A stretch of DNA of 64,000 bases from Syntrophobacteraceae bacterium (GCA_025453975.1 JALOPI010000013.1:1-64000), one strand, 5' to 3'. Counted from the first letter of the stretch, positions 11,970 to 21,554 are shown. Translations and numbers: made by a program. The notes: a model not told the origin generated them from the sequence alone.

Positions 11970-13898
11970 ATGAAGCAGGTGGTGCTGGGAACGGCTGGAC
12001 ACATCGATCACGGCAAGACATCCCTCATCAGGGCCCTCACCGGCATCGACACGGACCGCCTTAAGGAAGAGAAGCTCCGGGGCATCACCATCGAGCTGGG
12101 ATTCGCCCACATGGTCCTGCCCAGCGGGGAGCGGCTGGGCATCGTGGACGTGCCGGGTCACGAGCGGTTCGTCAAGCACATGGTCGCCGGAGCCACGGGT
12201 ATCGACCTGGTGGCGCTGGTCATCGCCGCGGACGAGGGTGTCATGCCTCAGACGCGCGAGCACCTGGAGATCTGCGATCTTCTCCGCGTCAAGCAGGGCC
12301 TGGTGGTCCTGACCAAGACCGATCTGGTGGACGACCCCGAATGGATCGAGATGGTGAAAGATGACGTGGCCTCCTTTCTCAAGGGCACGTTTCTCCAGGA
12401 CAGCCCCATTCTCCCCGTGTCTTCGGCCACGGGGGAGGGGTTAGAGGAACTGAGGAGCGCCATCGACCACATCGTGGCGGGGATCGATGCCCGCAGTCCC
12501 GACGGCCCCTTTCGCCTTTCCGTGGACCGCGTCTTCAGCATGCGGGGCTTCGGCACCGTCGTCACGGGAACCAGCCTTTCCGGCAAGCTCGCCGTCGGCG
12601 ATCCCGTCACCATCTATCCCTCCATGCACAAGACCAAGGTGCGGGGGCTCCAGGTCCACAACCAGGATGTCCAGGAAATCTATCCCGGTCAGCGGACGGC
12701 CATCAACCTCCAGGGCATCGAGCGCCTGCTGATCCAGCGGGGCGACGTCATCGCCACCCCCGGGGCCCTCGTCGCCACGCACATGGTGGATGTCCACATG
12801 CACGTGCTCTCCAGCTCTCCTCGACCGGTCAAGAACCGGGCCAAGATTCGCTTCCACACGGGGACGGCCGAGCACATGGCCACGGTGGTCCTCCTGGACC
12901 AGGAAGAGGTTCCGGCGGGAAATGAAGCCTTCGCCCAGATCCGCCTCGACCACCCCATCGCCGCCCTCCGGGGGGATCGCTTCGTCATGCGGTCCTATTC
13001 GCCGGTCCAGACCATCGGGGGCGGCAGCATCCTGCACCCTCTGCCCATCAAGCACAAGGGACACCACAAGATCGAGGCGGCCAGAGGGCTGGAAATCCTG
13101 CTCCATGGCGACGATCCTAGCATTGTGCTCTGGCATGCCCGGGACGCCTCCTGCCAGGGGCTCAGCGAAGACCAGCTGCGCCTCCGGGCCAACGTGCCCC
13201 CGAGGATCCTGGAAAAGAGTCTGCAGCAGTTCATCAGCCAGAAGAAAGTCATCCTCTACGACAAGGAGAACCGCCGTCTGCTCCACTCCGATGTCCTGGA
13301 GGAAATGAAGGGGACCATCCTGGGCTCCCTGGCCGATCATCACGCCAGGTTCCCCCTCAAGACGGGCATGGCCAAGGAGGAGCTCGCCGCCCAGCTGCCG
13401 GAAACCGTGGACGCCAAGCTTTACAACTATGTCCTGAGACAGCTTGCCGAAGAGGATCATATCGTCCAGGAAATGGAATGGGTGCGCCTCACTTCCCACA
13501 AAGTCGATCTCACCAGGGACGAGGAGGTCATTCGTCAGAAGATCGAGAAAGCGTTCAAGGACGCGGGACTTCAGCCCCCCTTCATGAAGGAGGTCACGGC
13601 CGGGCTCCAGGGCACGCCCCGCCAGCACCAGGACGTCATCGACTGGATGCTCTCCCAGGGGATCCTCGTCAAGGTGAAGGAGGACATCTACTTCCACTCG
13701 GCAGCCCTGTCCGACCTGCACAAACGGCTGGTGGAGTTCCTGCGGGAGCACGGGGAGATCTCCACACCCCAGTTCAAGGAGATGACCCAGGCCAGCCGCA
13801 AGTACACCATCCCGCTGCTGGAGTACTTCGACACGCAGAGGATCACCATTCGCATCGGGGACAACCGCAGGCTGCGCGAGAGCCGGGCCGGCGTCTGA
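11970..13898 (+). CDS. selB: Selenocysteine-specific elongation factor SelB
   Basis: 642 aa. Delivers Sec-tRNA to UGA codons marked by a SECIS element. The N-terminal GTPase has the P-loop GHIDHGKTS, switch region [13 protein letters not shown]3 [12 protein letters not shown] and G4 TKTD. EF-Tu-like barrel domains follow ([24 protein letters not shown]). The C-terminal half is the winged-helix array that binds the mRNA hairpin. The start is ATG at 11970 with AAGGCG just upstream. No selA, selC or selD is in the window, and I found no convincing selenoprotein gene here, so its partners lie elsewhere. Confidence 0.96.
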   Translation: MKQVVLGTAGHIDHGKTSLIRALTGIDTDRLKEEKLRGITIELGFAHMVLPSGERLGIVDVPGHERFVKHMVAGATGIDLVALVIAADEGVMPQTREHLEICDLLRVKQGLVVLTKTDLVDDPEWIEMVKDDVASFLKGTFLQDSPILPVSSATGEGLEELRSAIDHIVAGIDARSPDGPFRLSVDRVFSMRGFGTVVTGTSLSGKLAVGDPVTIYPSMHKTKVRGLQVHNQDVQEIYPGQRTAINLQGIERLLIQRGDVIATPGALVATHMVDVHMHVLSSSPRPVKNRAKIRFHTGTAEHMATVVLLDQEEVPAGNEAFAQIRLDHPIAALRGDRFVMRSYSPVQTIGGGSILHPLPIKHKGHHKIEAARGLEILLHGDDPSIVLWHARDASCQGLSEDQLRLRANVPPRILEKSLQQFISQKKVILYDKENRRLLHSDVLEEMKGTILGSLADHHARFPLKTGMAKEELAAQLPETVDAKLYNYVLRQLAEEDHIVQEMEWVRLTSHKVDLTRDEEVIRQKIEKAFKDAGLQPPFMKEVTAGLQGTPRQHQDVIDWMLSQGILVKVKEDIYFHSAALSDLHKRLVEFLREHGEISTPQFKEMTQASRKYTIPLLEYFDTQRITIRIGDNRRLRESRAGV

Positions 13899-14044
13899 AG
13901 CCGACCGCTCCCGGGCCCTTTCACCCCAGATCCTTCCCCCGCATCGGGGGCGAGGGAGGCAGCGCCTGAGCCCAAGTCCATAACCTGGTGCCGGGCCCCA
14001 CCCTGTAACCTGAAACTCGAAGCCTTGTCCGTGGAGGGTAGCTC

Positions 14045-14335
14045 ATGATCAAGCACGTGGTGCTCATGAAGTTCAAGGAAGGGACCGCGGAGGAAAAGAT
14101 CTCGCGTCTCCAAAGGCTGCTGGGAGCACTACCAGCCGCCATTCCCGAGATCAAGCAGTACGAGCACGGACGCGACCTCATCCACTCGGAGCGCTCCTAC
14201 GATTTCTGTCTCGTTTCCGCCTTCGAGAATCTCGATGCCCTGAAGCGTTACCAGGTGCATCCCGAGCATGTCGTGGTGCTGAACCTGGTGCTGGACATCT
14301 GCGAGAGCATCCTGGCCGTGGATTTCGAGCTCTGA
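14045..14335 (+). CDS. Dabb (stress-responsive alpha/beta barrel) protein
   Basis: 96 aa, the size of a single Dabb dimeric ferredoxin-like domain. It starts MIKHVVLMKFKEGTAEE, contains the characteristic YDFCLVSAFENLDALKRYQVHPEH segment split by loops, and ends on a strand. Such proteins are cytoplasmic dimers; their substrates are mostly unknown. GTGGAGGGTAGCTC precedes the ATG. It follows selB by 145 bases and may share its transcript. A short CTGAAAC-type intergenic motif lies just upstream. Confidence 0.85.
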   Translation: MIKHVVLMKFKEGTAEEKISRLQRLLGALPAAIPEIKQYEHGRDLIHSERSYDFCLVSAFENLDALKRYQVHPEHVVVLNLVLDICESILAVDFEL

Positions 14336-14407
14336 TCCCCCGAAGCCCGGGGCGAAAACGACATCGGCTCGGGCCTCGCCCGGCTTCCATGGTTCCGGAC
14401 GAATCCC

Positions 14408-14890
14408 ATGTCCCGCTCCCGTCAGAAGCATCTCTACGATTACCGCGTGGACGAGCACGGCAGCTGGCTCTGCGAGGGGAACCCCGTCACCGACCCCGAG
14501 CTCTTCCAGCTGCTCAGCCGGTCCCTATTCGAGCGGGACGGGCGCTATTACATCCGATGCGAGGGAGAGGTGCACCCCATCCGCGTGGCGGATGCCCCTT
14601 TATGGGCTCGTTACGTGTTTCCGAGGCTGAACACGGACGGCGGGATCATCGCCATTGAGCTCGAGCTTCAGGACGGGCGCCGCGAGACCCTGGACCCCGG
14701 CACTCTCACCACCGTACCTGACTTTTCCGCCCTATACTGCCTCACCACACCGCATCGCCTCAGGACGCGCTTGGGCAAGGCAGCCTATTACGAGCTGGCC
14801 CGGTACATCGAGGAAGACGAGACGGCCCAGGCTTTTCACCTTGTGGTGGACGGCAGGCGATATGATGTTCGGCTGCAATGGACGAGCTGA
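14408..14890 (+). CDS. DUF1285-like protein
   Basis: 160 aa with no signal peptide or membrane segment. The layout resembles DUF1285: an opening DEHGSWLCEGNPVTDPELFQ, then a strand-rich part (RYYIRCEGEVHPIRVADAPL) and a second domain. The C-terminal 50 residues (RLGKAAYYELARYIEEDETA) differ from the textbook family, so this may be a divergent variant. Function is unknown. It lies 72 bases after the Dabb gene on the same strand. Confidence 0.65.
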   Translation: MSRSRQKHLYDYRVDEHGSWLCEGNPVTDPELFQLLSRSLFERDGRYYIRCEGEVHPIRVADAPLWARYVFPRLNTDGGIIAIELELQDGRRETLDPGTLTTVPDFSALYCLTTPHRLRTRLGKAAYYELARYIEEDETAQAFHLVVDGRRYDVRLQWTS

Positions 14891-14898
14891 GGAGGCGC

Positions 14899-16110
14899 TC
14901 AGGGGAGGGAGGTGCCTGGCCCTTGGGCTCGGACCTCCGCCATGAGCCTCTTGATCAGCCTCGTGAAGAGCCCCACCCCCACGTCCAGCACGCGCTCGTC
15001 CAGATCGAAGTGGGGCGAGTGAAGAGCGTGGCGGAACCCTTCCTCCGGCTTGTGGCAGCCTAGGCGGAGGAGGGCTCCCGGATAGCGCTGCAGGAAATAG
15101 GCGAAATCCTCGGCTCCCATCCTGGGAAGCTCGATATGGACCCGGTCCGGCCCCAGAAAGTCCGAGGCGACATTCCGGGCCATTTCGGCGACGATAGGGT
15201 CGTTCACCAGCAGCGGGTAGCCGGGGATCATTTCCAGGTCGACCTTCACGCCGTAGGCCAGCTCCAGCCCCTTGACCATCCCATCGATGCGCTCCGCCAT
15301 GACGTCCCGCACCTCGGGCCTGAGGGTGCGCAGGGTCCCGTTGAGGACTGCCTGCTGGGGGATGATGTTGGATGCCGTCCCGGCCACGAACTGGCCGATG
15401 GTCAGGACCGCGCTGTCGATGGGGGAGATGCTTCGGCTCACCAGGCTCTGGAGCTGGGTCACCAGAGCGGCTCCGGCGAGGATGGGGTCCACGCAGCGGT
15501 GGGGCTGGGCGCCATGACCTCCCTTCCCCGTGATCCGGATGCGGACGGAATCCGATGCGGCGTTGCACATGCCCGGAACGACCCCGACATGTCCCACGGG
15601 CAGCTCGGGATGCACATGACCCGCAAGGATCGCATCGATGGGCTCGCCGTCCAGGGCCCCGCTCCGCAGCATGGCGAGGGCCCCCGCACCCCCCTCCTCC
15701 GCCGGCTGGAAGACGAGGACGACCTTTCCCTTTCCCGTGGCGGGCCAGCCCTCGTCCATGAGGGTGCGCGCCACCCCCAGCCCGATGGTGATGTGGGCGT
15801 CATGCCCGCAGGCATGCATGACGCCGGGGACGGTGGAGCAATAGGGCTCGGTGGAGATCTCCTCCAGGGGAAGGGCGTCCATGTCCGCCCGGAAAGCCAC
15901 CACGGGGCCGGGCCTGCCGGAATCCATGCGGGCCACGATCCCGGTTCCGCCCACTCCCTCCTGGACATCGACCCCCATCTCCCGCAGCTTTGCAGCGATC
16001 CGTCGACTGGTCCCAAACTCGGCATAGGACAGCTCGGGGCTCTGGTGAAAACCTCTCCTCAGCTCAACGAGCCAATCATGCAAAGGGGACATTTCAATGG
16101 CACCCATCAT
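14899..16110 (-). CDS. M20 family amidohydrolase / metallopeptidase
   Basis: 403 aa, close to the size of HipO/IAA-amino-acid-hydrolase enzymes. Metal-binding motifs: MHACGHDAHI and the bridging acidic pair in QPAEEGGAGA, with later ligands in GHVHPELPVGHVG and RMGAEDFAYFL. It probably removes acyl groups from N-acyl amino acids in the cytoplasm (no signal peptide). The start is ATG at 16110 after GAGGTTCCA; an in-frame TTG at 16131 is also possible. A consensus promoter is visible at 16204-16231. Its stop is 8 bases from the end of the convergent DUF1285-like gene. Confidence 0.93.
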   Translation of the reverse strand: MMGAIEMSPLHDWLVELRRGFHQSPELSYAEFGTSRRIAAKLREMGVDVQEGVGGTGIVARMDSGRPGPVVAFRADMDALPLEEISTEPYCSTVPGVMHACGHDAHITIGLGVARTLMDEGWPATGKGKVVLVFQPAEEGGAGALAMLRSGALDGEPIDAILAGHVHPELPVGHVGVVPGMCNAASDSVRIRITGKGGHGAQPHRCVDPILAGAALVTQLQSLVSRSISPIDSAVLTIGQFVAGTASNIIPQQAVLNGTLRTLRPEVRDVMAERIDGMVKGLELAYGVKVDLEMIPGYPLLVNDPIVAEMARNVASDFLGPDRVHIELPRMGAEDFAYFLQRYPGALLRLGCHKPEEGFRHALHSPHFDLDERVLDVGVGLFTRLIKRLMAEVRAQGPGTSLP

Positions 16111-16567
16111 TGGAACCTCATGAAGCGGCAAGGCCCGCCTTCAGGCAAAGGCGGAACTTATACGTGAGCAAAACTCCGCGACGCTCCCGCCGTTAGGCAA
16201 GGAATTCTAGCGGCGCAAAGGGCCTTGTCAAGCGCTTTCCCCCCGCCATGAGATGGGGACTCAGCGGCTTTCCGACACCCCAGGCCCCCACTGTGGAAGG
16301 CCCCCCGACGTCTCGGGCCGCATTCTCCATCATCGCCCGAAGGCGCGGTGAGGGGGCCGGACTCTTCGCTGGCCCGGCGTGATGCGTCTTCCATTGTCGG
16401 ATCGATTCTGCTATGTGTGGGTCCGATTCCCCTCGCAAGTTGAGCACCAGCCGGACTCGGTACGGCCCCATGCGCCACCCGCCGAAAAGCCCGCCACACC
16501 GCGAGGGGAGTGGATTGGCCATGGAGCGGAGCCCCGGGGGCTCGCAGGCCGGTTGAGGAGAGAGTGC
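16111..16567. other. Divergent intergenic region
   Basis: 457 bases between the divergent amidohydrolase and flippase genes. Apart from the minus-strand promoter I see no gene; open frames here lack coding character or family resemblance. No confident plus-strand promoter was found. Confidence 0.5.
16204..16231 (-). promoter_or_regulatory. Sigma-70 promoter for the M20 amidohydrolase
   Basis: Minus strand: TTGACA (16231-16226), 16-base spacer, TAGAAT (16209-16204), about 95 bases before the gene. One of the best -35/-10 matches in the window. Confidence 0.6.
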
Positions 16568-17638
16568 TTGAGCCACCGCATTTTGGGAAAGAAGCGTTTC
16601 TGGTTTCCAGCGGCCCTCGGCCTGGCGGTTTTCATGATCACCCTCAACCGGGCTGATTTGAAAAAACTTGGGGAAAGCCTCCAGGACATCAACCTCTACT
16701 GGGCTGCATCGGCTCTCCTGGCCAGCGTCCTCAGCTATCTGCTCATCGCGGCCGTCCTCCATCGACTGCTCCGGGGAATGCGGCACCCCCTTCCCTTCGC
16801 CGACTCCTTCCGCATCGCCCTGGTCTCCACGGCCCTGAACTACGTCATGGCCGTGGGAGGGCTCAGCGGCATGGCCGTCAAGCTTTATCTTCTGTCCCGG
16901 GAGAGGGTCCCCCCAAGCAGTACCCTCACCATCTCCATCGTCCATGGATTCCTCACCAATACCGTGGCCGTCCTTTTCGTGTACCTCGGATTCTTCTATC
17001 TCTACAGCGAATACAAGCTGAGCGGCCGCGAGATGGAGGTTGGCATCCTCATCCTAGCCGTGGCCTTCGTGCTCACCTGGGTGACGATACACTCGATCAT
17101 CAGCGAGACTTTCCGCAAGCGCATGTGGCATGGGCTGATGCTCGTGTACACGTGGCTCGGCCGCAAGTTCCGCCACCCCTCGTGGCTGCAGCCGGAAAGG
17201 GCCGATAGCTTCTTTCAGAATTTCAACAGGAGCATGAATCTTCTCGTGCGGGACTCCCGGATCCTGCTGGTGCCAGCCCTTTTCGCCGTCCTGGACTGGG
17301 CCACCATGTTCCTGTGCCTCAAAGCCTCTTTTCTGGCGGTGCACTATCCCGTGGACAACCGCTCCCTGCTGGTGGGCTTCTCGGTGGGCATTTTCGCGGG
17401 GCTTTTCTCCATCACGCCAGCCTCCATCGGCATCATGGAAGGATCCATGGCGGGGTCGTTCTATCTCATGGGACTCGACTATGACCGGGCGCTCGTGGCC
17501 ACGCTGATCTACCGCGTGGTCTATTATTTCCTCCCTCTGTTCGTGAGCTTCTTCTTCTACAAGGATTTCTTCGTCTCATCCGCCGAACAGCTCAAGTCCG
17601 ATGCTCCTCCGTCGCCTCGTCAGCCGAGCCCCCCCTGA
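16568..17638 (+). CDS. Flippase-like integral membrane protein (lysylphosphatidylglycerol synthase TM-type)
   Basis: 356 aa with about eight hydrophobic segments, of the UPF0104/LPG_synthase_TM family. Landmarks are FRIALVSTALNYVMAVGGLS, SIVHGFLTNTVAVLF and SITPASIGIMEGSMAGSF. Members act as, or resemble, lipid flippases in the inner membrane; there is no C-terminal aminoacyl-transfer domain here. I place the start at TTG 16568 because GAGGAGAGAG lies immediately upstream and the first membrane segment follows. The open frame extends further upstream to 16379 but that part looks non-coding. It converges on the next gene. Confidence 0.85.
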   Translation: MSHRILGKKRFWFPAALGLAVFMITLNRADLKKLGESLQDINLYWAASALLASVLSYLLIAAVLHRLLRGMRHPLPFADSFRIALVSTALNYVMAVGGLSGMAVKLYLLSRERVPPSSTLTISIVHGFLTNTVAVLFVYLGFFYLYSEYKLSGREMEVGILILAVAFVLTWVTIHSIISETFRKRMWHGLMLVYTWLGRKFRHPSWLQPERADSFFQNFNRSMNLLVRDSRILLVPALFAVLDWATMFLCLKASFLAVHYPVDNRSLLVGFSVGIFAGLFSITPASIGIMEGSMAGSFYLMGLDYDRALVATLIYRVVYYFLPLFVSFFFYKDFFVSSAEQLKSDAPPSPRQPSPP

Positions 17639-17663
17639 CGCGACATTTGAACGGAAGCGTGGC

Positions 17664-18155
17664 TCAGGACTTGACCGGCACCTTGAAGTGTCCCCTGATA
17701 TTCCAGATCATTTTGAACGGCCAGAGGATCATGGGCTGCCAGTAGGTTTCCACCCGGATGAGATCGCCGTCGGCGTATGCAGCATGGAGGATGATCTCGG
17801 GACCGTTCTGCCATTTGAGGACCGCCGGTCCGACAGACCCGGGGTGGATGAACTGCGGGTTCGTCCCGTCCCCGTTCTTCAGGCGTCCCCTCCAGTTGAA
17901 TCCAAAGACTTCCGCCACGGCTTCCCCCTTGGGAAAGGACTCGTAACAGATCCTGAAGCGGCTCCAGGGCGTGACGAGGTGCTCCCCCAGCATGGCTTTT
18001 GCCGGCCAGGTCTCGAAGCGGACAAAGGGCATCGGGATGAAGAGGATCACCACGAGGAGCGCAGTCACGAAGACGTTCCACCTCCTGGCCCTGCGCTCGT
18101 AGTCGACCGTTGGCTCCGGTACACCCCCGGAGAGGGTGGAGTCCTCATCCGTCAC
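17664..18155 (-). CDS. Hypothetical membrane-anchored protein
   Basis: 163 aa. A single hydrophobic segment at residues 28-46 (WNVFVTALLVVILFIPMPF) follows a charged N-terminus, giving a probable inner-membrane anchor with a roughly 115-residue exported domain rich in aromatic residues. The start is GTG at 18155 with AGGGAG 8 bases upstream. I do not recognise the family. A hairpin with terminator character lies just upstream at 18182-18199. Confidence 0.7.
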   Translation of the reverse strand: MTDEDSTLSGGVPEPTVDYERRARRWNVFVTALLVVILFIPMPFVRFETWPAKAMLGEHLVTPWSRFRICYESFPKGEAVAEVFGFNWRGRLKNGDGTNPQFIHPGSVGPAVLKWQNGPEIILHAAYADGDLIRVETYWQPMILWPFKMIWNIRGHFKVPVKS

Positions 18156-18175
18156 GAAACATTCTCCCTGAAAAG

Positions 18176-18199
18176 GAAAAAGCCAGAGCCAACTCTGGC
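18176..18199 (-). terminator. Hairpin with T run ahead of the 17664-18155 gene
   Basis: A GCCAGAG / CTCTGGC inverted repeat with a 4-base loop; on the minus strand it is followed by TTTTTCC. It sits between the upstream small secreted-protein gene and the GTG start of the next gene. It may end read-through or act as an attenuator for the gene it precedes. Confidence 0.5.
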
Positions 18200-18500
18200 C
18201 CTTTTACCGACCTGGATTCGAGCCGTTCTGAAAACCGCGGCCCGCCGGTTCGGGCTGGTGGGAAGCGCACGATATCGGGCTGGCCAGCCAGCCCCGCGTC
18301 GCCAGGTCCGGGGCGGGAAGCTTTGACCCCTAGCAGCGTGCTTCACCTCGTACTCGGCCCACATACCCATTGGACCGCTTTTTCGCAAGAGCTTTTTCCG
18401 TCAACGGTGCGCTCCACGGTGCCACGGCGGCTCCATGGCATCAGGTGCAGACGGCTCGCTTCCAAAGGGGAGCGCCCTGAACCGCCCCTGACCTGGTCAC

Positions 18501-18529
18501 AAAAAAGCCCTCCTGGCGGAAAGGAGGGC
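18501..18529 (-). terminator. Rho-independent terminator
   Basis: Minus strand: 7-bp stem GCCCTCC / GGAGGGC with a 9-base loop, immediately followed by TTTTTT. It lies about 75 bases past the stop of the small secreted-protein gene and should end that transcript. Confidence 0.85.
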
Positions 18530-18603
18530 ATTCACTCAATAGATGGGTCAGCGGGCGGCACACGGTGAGGCATCCATATGGATACCCGGGACTTCGTCAA
18601 CCA

Positions 18604-19026
18604 TCAGCCTCGAGCTTCAGGCTTCTCCGGCTTTTCACGACCCTTTTTGGCGTGGTACTCACCGCTCGTCACCGAAGCATGACCCACTCGCCCATGCTCG
18701 CGTCGCATCTCAGGCTCCCCGCGACCTCTCCTGGCGAGGAGGCTCCCGCTGCCCAGTGAGGCGTGGCCAGGAGCCCCATGCTCGAGCCTGTTGCCCTGTT
18801 TGCCCTTCCTGGCCTGAATGAGAAGGCCGGTCGCCTCCCCGGCCGGGCTCCCCAGGGGAGCCCCCATGATGGACCGGGGCTCAACCCCAGCCCCCTTGCC
18901 GAGGGGGCTCGACCCGTCGCTCATCGCCCAGGCCCCGAAGGAATACCCCATGCCCCAAACCAAAGCCAGCCCCCAAAACAGGGTCAGCCACTTCCCTCCA
19001 ATTGATCTGTTCCCATCAGCATTCAT
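18604..19026 (-). CDS. Small secreted hypothetical protein
   Basis: 140 aa from ATG 19026, which has GGGGAG 7 bases upstream. Residues 10-35 form a signal peptide or anchor (KWLTLFWGLALVWGMGYSFG). The rest is Gly/Arg/Lys-rich, with repeated EHGxxGHAS-type elements (LEHGAPGHASLGSG and REHGRVGHASVTSG), so the mature part is low-complexity and basic. I recognise no family. A clean terminator follows. It is divergent from the histidine kinase gene. Confidence 0.6.
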   Translation of the reverse strand: MNADGNRSIGGKWLTLFWGLALVWGMGYSFGAWAMSDGSSPLGKGAGVEPRSIMGAPLGSPAGEATGLLIQARKGKQGNRLEHGAPGHASLGSGSLLARRGRGEPEMRREHGRVGHASVTSGEYHAKKGREKPEKPEARG

Positions 19027-19259
19027 GATCCATCTCCCCGGCAGGCGAGCACATCCGCACTCCGCCTCTATTGGCTTGAATATCCACAACATTCGTTCAT
19101 TTCCCTCGATCCTATGGTAAAACCCCCGATGGGCTCGTGAAATGGGCATTGGTCCCCATTTGGGCTCAGTACCGCGTTGGGGGGATGGCCCCAGGCAACT
19201 CCGTGGGACTCCATAAGGTGAAACGCACGGAGGGCACCGAAGCGCCGGGAGGAATCGCC

Positions 19260-20702
19260 ATGCTTTTCCATGACAAACCTTGGCTGGTCAGAAGGGTGGG
19301 CTGGGTGGGCGTAGGCCTCTCGGCACTCTATTGGGTCATCGAATCCATCATGGATTCCTCGGTCTACGAGCTGGGGTCTCTGACCGAGCGCCTGATCCAT
19401 CCGGATCTCAACGAAACCATGATGCGGCTCCTCGCCATCTCGCTCCTCGTCGGCTTCGGCTTCTATGCCCAGGCCATGATCGAGAGACTTGCCCAAACCG
19501 AGGCCAGGCTGACCCGCATGAACGAGTGCTTTTTCAGCTTCGGGGCCGACCCCGTCCAGAACATCCGACGTCTCACCGAGCTCACCGGCGAGCTGCTGAA
19601 CGCCTCGGCAGCCTTTTACAACCAGCTCGAGGGTGAAAGGCTCTGCCTGTGGGGACAATGGGGGCCGGTGCGGGAATGGGGGAGCTGCGAGACGCCCCGG
19701 GGGCACATCTGCCACGAAGTCATCGAGCACCAGGCCCAGGGCCCCCGCCTCATCAGGAGCCTGGAATCCACCTCTTACGCCAGCAAGGACCCCTGGATCA
19801 CCGCCCATCGGCTCAAGACCTACTTCGGCCGGGTGGTCAGCCTCGGCTCCCAAGCGGTGGGGTCCCTCTGCGCCTTCTATGACCGCGATGTGGTGCCAGA
19901 CGAGGAAGAGGAGCGGCTGACGGGGATCATCGCTTCCGCCATCGGGGTGGAGGAGGTGCGCCGGCGAGCCCAGAAAAAACTCGAGGATTCCGAGCGGCAG
20001 CTCAAGCTCCTCTCCTCTCAGCTTCTGTCGGCCCAGGAGACCGAGCGCAAGCACATGGCCATGCAGCTTCACGACAGCATCGGACAGTCCCTGAGCGCCG
20101 TCAAGTTCAGCATCGAGGAAACCCTGGAGCGACTGAAGCCCGAGGTTTCCCCCGAGAAGCTCTGGTCCCTGGAGTCGGCAGTAACCGTCATTCGAGAGGT
20201 GATGCGGGAGGTCCGAGCGATGCTCAAGACCCTGCGCCCGACCATGCTGGACGACCTGGGGATCCTGGCCACCGTCAACTGGCTGTGCCGGGAAGTCGAG
20301 ACCATCTATACGGGGATTACCCTGGAGCGGCACACGGATCTGGACGAAAACGAGATCCCGACAGCCCTCAAGGTCCCCATGTTCCGAATTCTCCAGGAAG
20401 CCCTCAATAACGCGGTGAAGCACAGCCGGTGCGACCACATCCGGGTGGAGCTCCGACAGACCCACGGCGCCATCGAGATCGAGATCAGCGATAACGGTAT
20501 AGGAATGGAATCCGTCGATCCGGCGGGCATGAAGGGAGTAAAGGGCGGCATGGGGCTTGCCAGCATGAAGGAGAGGGCAGAGCTGTCTGGAGGGCGGCTC
20601 GGGATTGAATCGCAACCCGGGGAAGGGACTCGCATCCGCGTATCATGGCCCGGCGGGGATCAAGAGAGCCGCCTGCCGATGAGCCCCTTGTCCAGGGCGT
20701 AG
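19260..20702 (+). CDS. Sensor histidine kinase, NarX/DegS-like (HisKA_3)
   Basis: 480 aa. Two N-terminal membrane segments (about residues 11-28 and 56-75), then a GAF-like sensor region containing several Cys, a short coiled coil, and the HisKA_3 dimerisation domain with phospho-accepting His271 in LHDSIGQSLSA. The HATPase domain has N-box EALNNAVKHS, G1 DNGIGM and G2 GMGLASMKERAE. The start is ATG at 19260 after GGGAGGAAT. Its likely partner is the LuxR-type regulator encoded convergently at 20660-21325; the two 3' ends overlap by 43 bases. The signal sensed is unknown. Confidence 0.93.
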   Translation: MLFHDKPWLVRRVGWVGVGLSALYWVIESIMDSSVYELGSLTERLIHPDLNETMMRLLAISLLVGFGFYAQAMIERLAQTEARLTRMNECFFSFGADPVQNIRRLTELTGELLNASAAFYNQLEGERLCLWGQWGPVREWGSCETPRGHICHEVIEHQAQGPRLIRSLESTSYASKDPWITAHRLKTYFGRVVSLGSQAVGSLCAFYDRDVVPDEEEERLTGIIASAIGVEEVRRRAQKKLEDSERQLKLLSSQLLSAQETERKHMAMQLHDSIGQSLSAVKFSIEETLERLKPEVSPEKLWSLESAVTVIREVMREVRAMLKTLRPTMLDDLGILATVNWLCREVETIYTGITLERHTDLDENEIPTALKVPMFRILQEALNNAVKHSRCDHIRVELRQTHGAIEIEISDNGIGMESVDPAGMKGVKGGMGLASMKERAELSGGRLGIESQPGEGTRIRVSWPGGDQESRLPMSPLSRA

Positions 20703-21325
20703 GCGGTGAGCGCCTGAGGGCTGTGCAGATTGAGCTTGGCCATGAGGCTCGCACGGTGTTTTTCAACCGTTTTCACGCTGATGAACAAGAGATCGGCAAT
20801 GGCTCGATTCGTTCGCCCCTCGGCCACCAGCTTGAGGACCTCCAGCTCACGCGGCGTGAGTCCTGAACCCGCTGCGCCCTGCTCTTTCTCCGTCGAGCCC
20901 TTGACGAATCCACGAATGACTTTTTCCGACACTTCCGGGGAAAGATAGGGCCTGCCCGCAACCACCGTCTGGATGGCCTCGATGATTTCGGATCGGTTGG
21001 CATCCTTGAGGACATAACCATCTATTCCCGCCTGAAACGCTGCAGCGATGTATTCGTCATCCAGGTGGACCGTCACCGCGAGAATGATGGTCCGGGGACA
21101 GTGCTCCTTGATGCGGTCCGCGGCTTCGATACCGTTCATGCGCGGGAGGGACAGGTCCATGAGCACGAGGTCCGGCCCGCATTCCCGGCAGATTTCGATG
21201 GCCCGCTGACCATCCTCGGCCTCCCCGACCACTTCGTACCCCAGAGAGGAGACCACCAGAGCCCGCAGGCCTTCCCGGAAAATCGGGTGATCCTCCACCA
21301 GCACGACCCTCAATGGATCCGACAT
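20660..21325 (-). CDS. NarL/LuxR-type response regulator
   Basis: 221 aa. Receiver domain with E11/D12, phospho-accepting Asp57 in LVLMDLSLPRMNG and the conserved Lys in GYVLKDA. The C-terminal LuxR-type helix-turn-helix is LTPRELEVLKLVAEGRTNRA followed by KTVEKHRASLMAKL. The start is ATG at 21325 with GGGGAGG upstream. It probably binds DNA after phosphorylation by the adjacent HisKA_3 kinase. The genes are tail to tail, overlapping by 43 bases, not in one operon as is usual. Confidence 0.95.
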   Translation of the reverse strand: MSDPLRVVLVEDHPIFREGLRALVVSSLGYEVVGEAEDGQRAIEICRECGPDLVLMDLSLPRMNGIEAADRIKEHCPRTIILAVTVHLDDEYIAAAFQAGIDGYVLKDANRSEIIEAIQTVVAGRPYLSPEVSEKVIRGFVKGSTEKEQGAAGSGLTPRELEVLKLVAEGRTNRAIADLLFISVKTVEKHRASLMAKLNLHSPQALTAYALDKGLIGRRLS

Positions 21326-21523
21326 CCGCGCCCTCCCCTGACCGGTAAACCTTGACGACCCTGCGCCGCGTACCCCTTCACCCCTTCCATCCATATTTTC
21401 TCCCGGACCCACGCAATTGTCAAAAACTGGATGAGGGCTCTCCATGCCTGACCGTCAATCCCCAGTGCATCCGATCAGCCCCCCCCAGAAGCTTGCCGTC
21501 GCGGGGACCAGCCCTCAACACTA

Positions 21524-21554
21524 TTGACAAAAGCTCACCGATCCTGGGTTATAA
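21524..21554 (+). promoter_or_regulatory. Putative promoter for the QueG-like gene
   Basis: TTGACA (21524-21529), 19-base spacer, TTATAA (21549-21554), about 50 bases before the ATG. The spacer is long, so this is a moderate call. The divergent gap 21326-21607 holds nothing else recognised. Confidence 0.4.

Larger units (their letters stand above)
18156..18603. other. Intergenic region with two hairpins
   Basis: About 450 bases between two minus-strand genes. It holds the terminator at 18501-18529 and the hairpin at 18176-18199. No gene or confident promoter is seen in the roughly 300 bases between them. Confidence 0.5.

Noticed and set aside
16379-16567. Upstream extension of the flippase gene
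   Set aside because: The 63 extra residues are Pro/Arg-rich with no ribosome site; the TTG at 16568 has a strong one.
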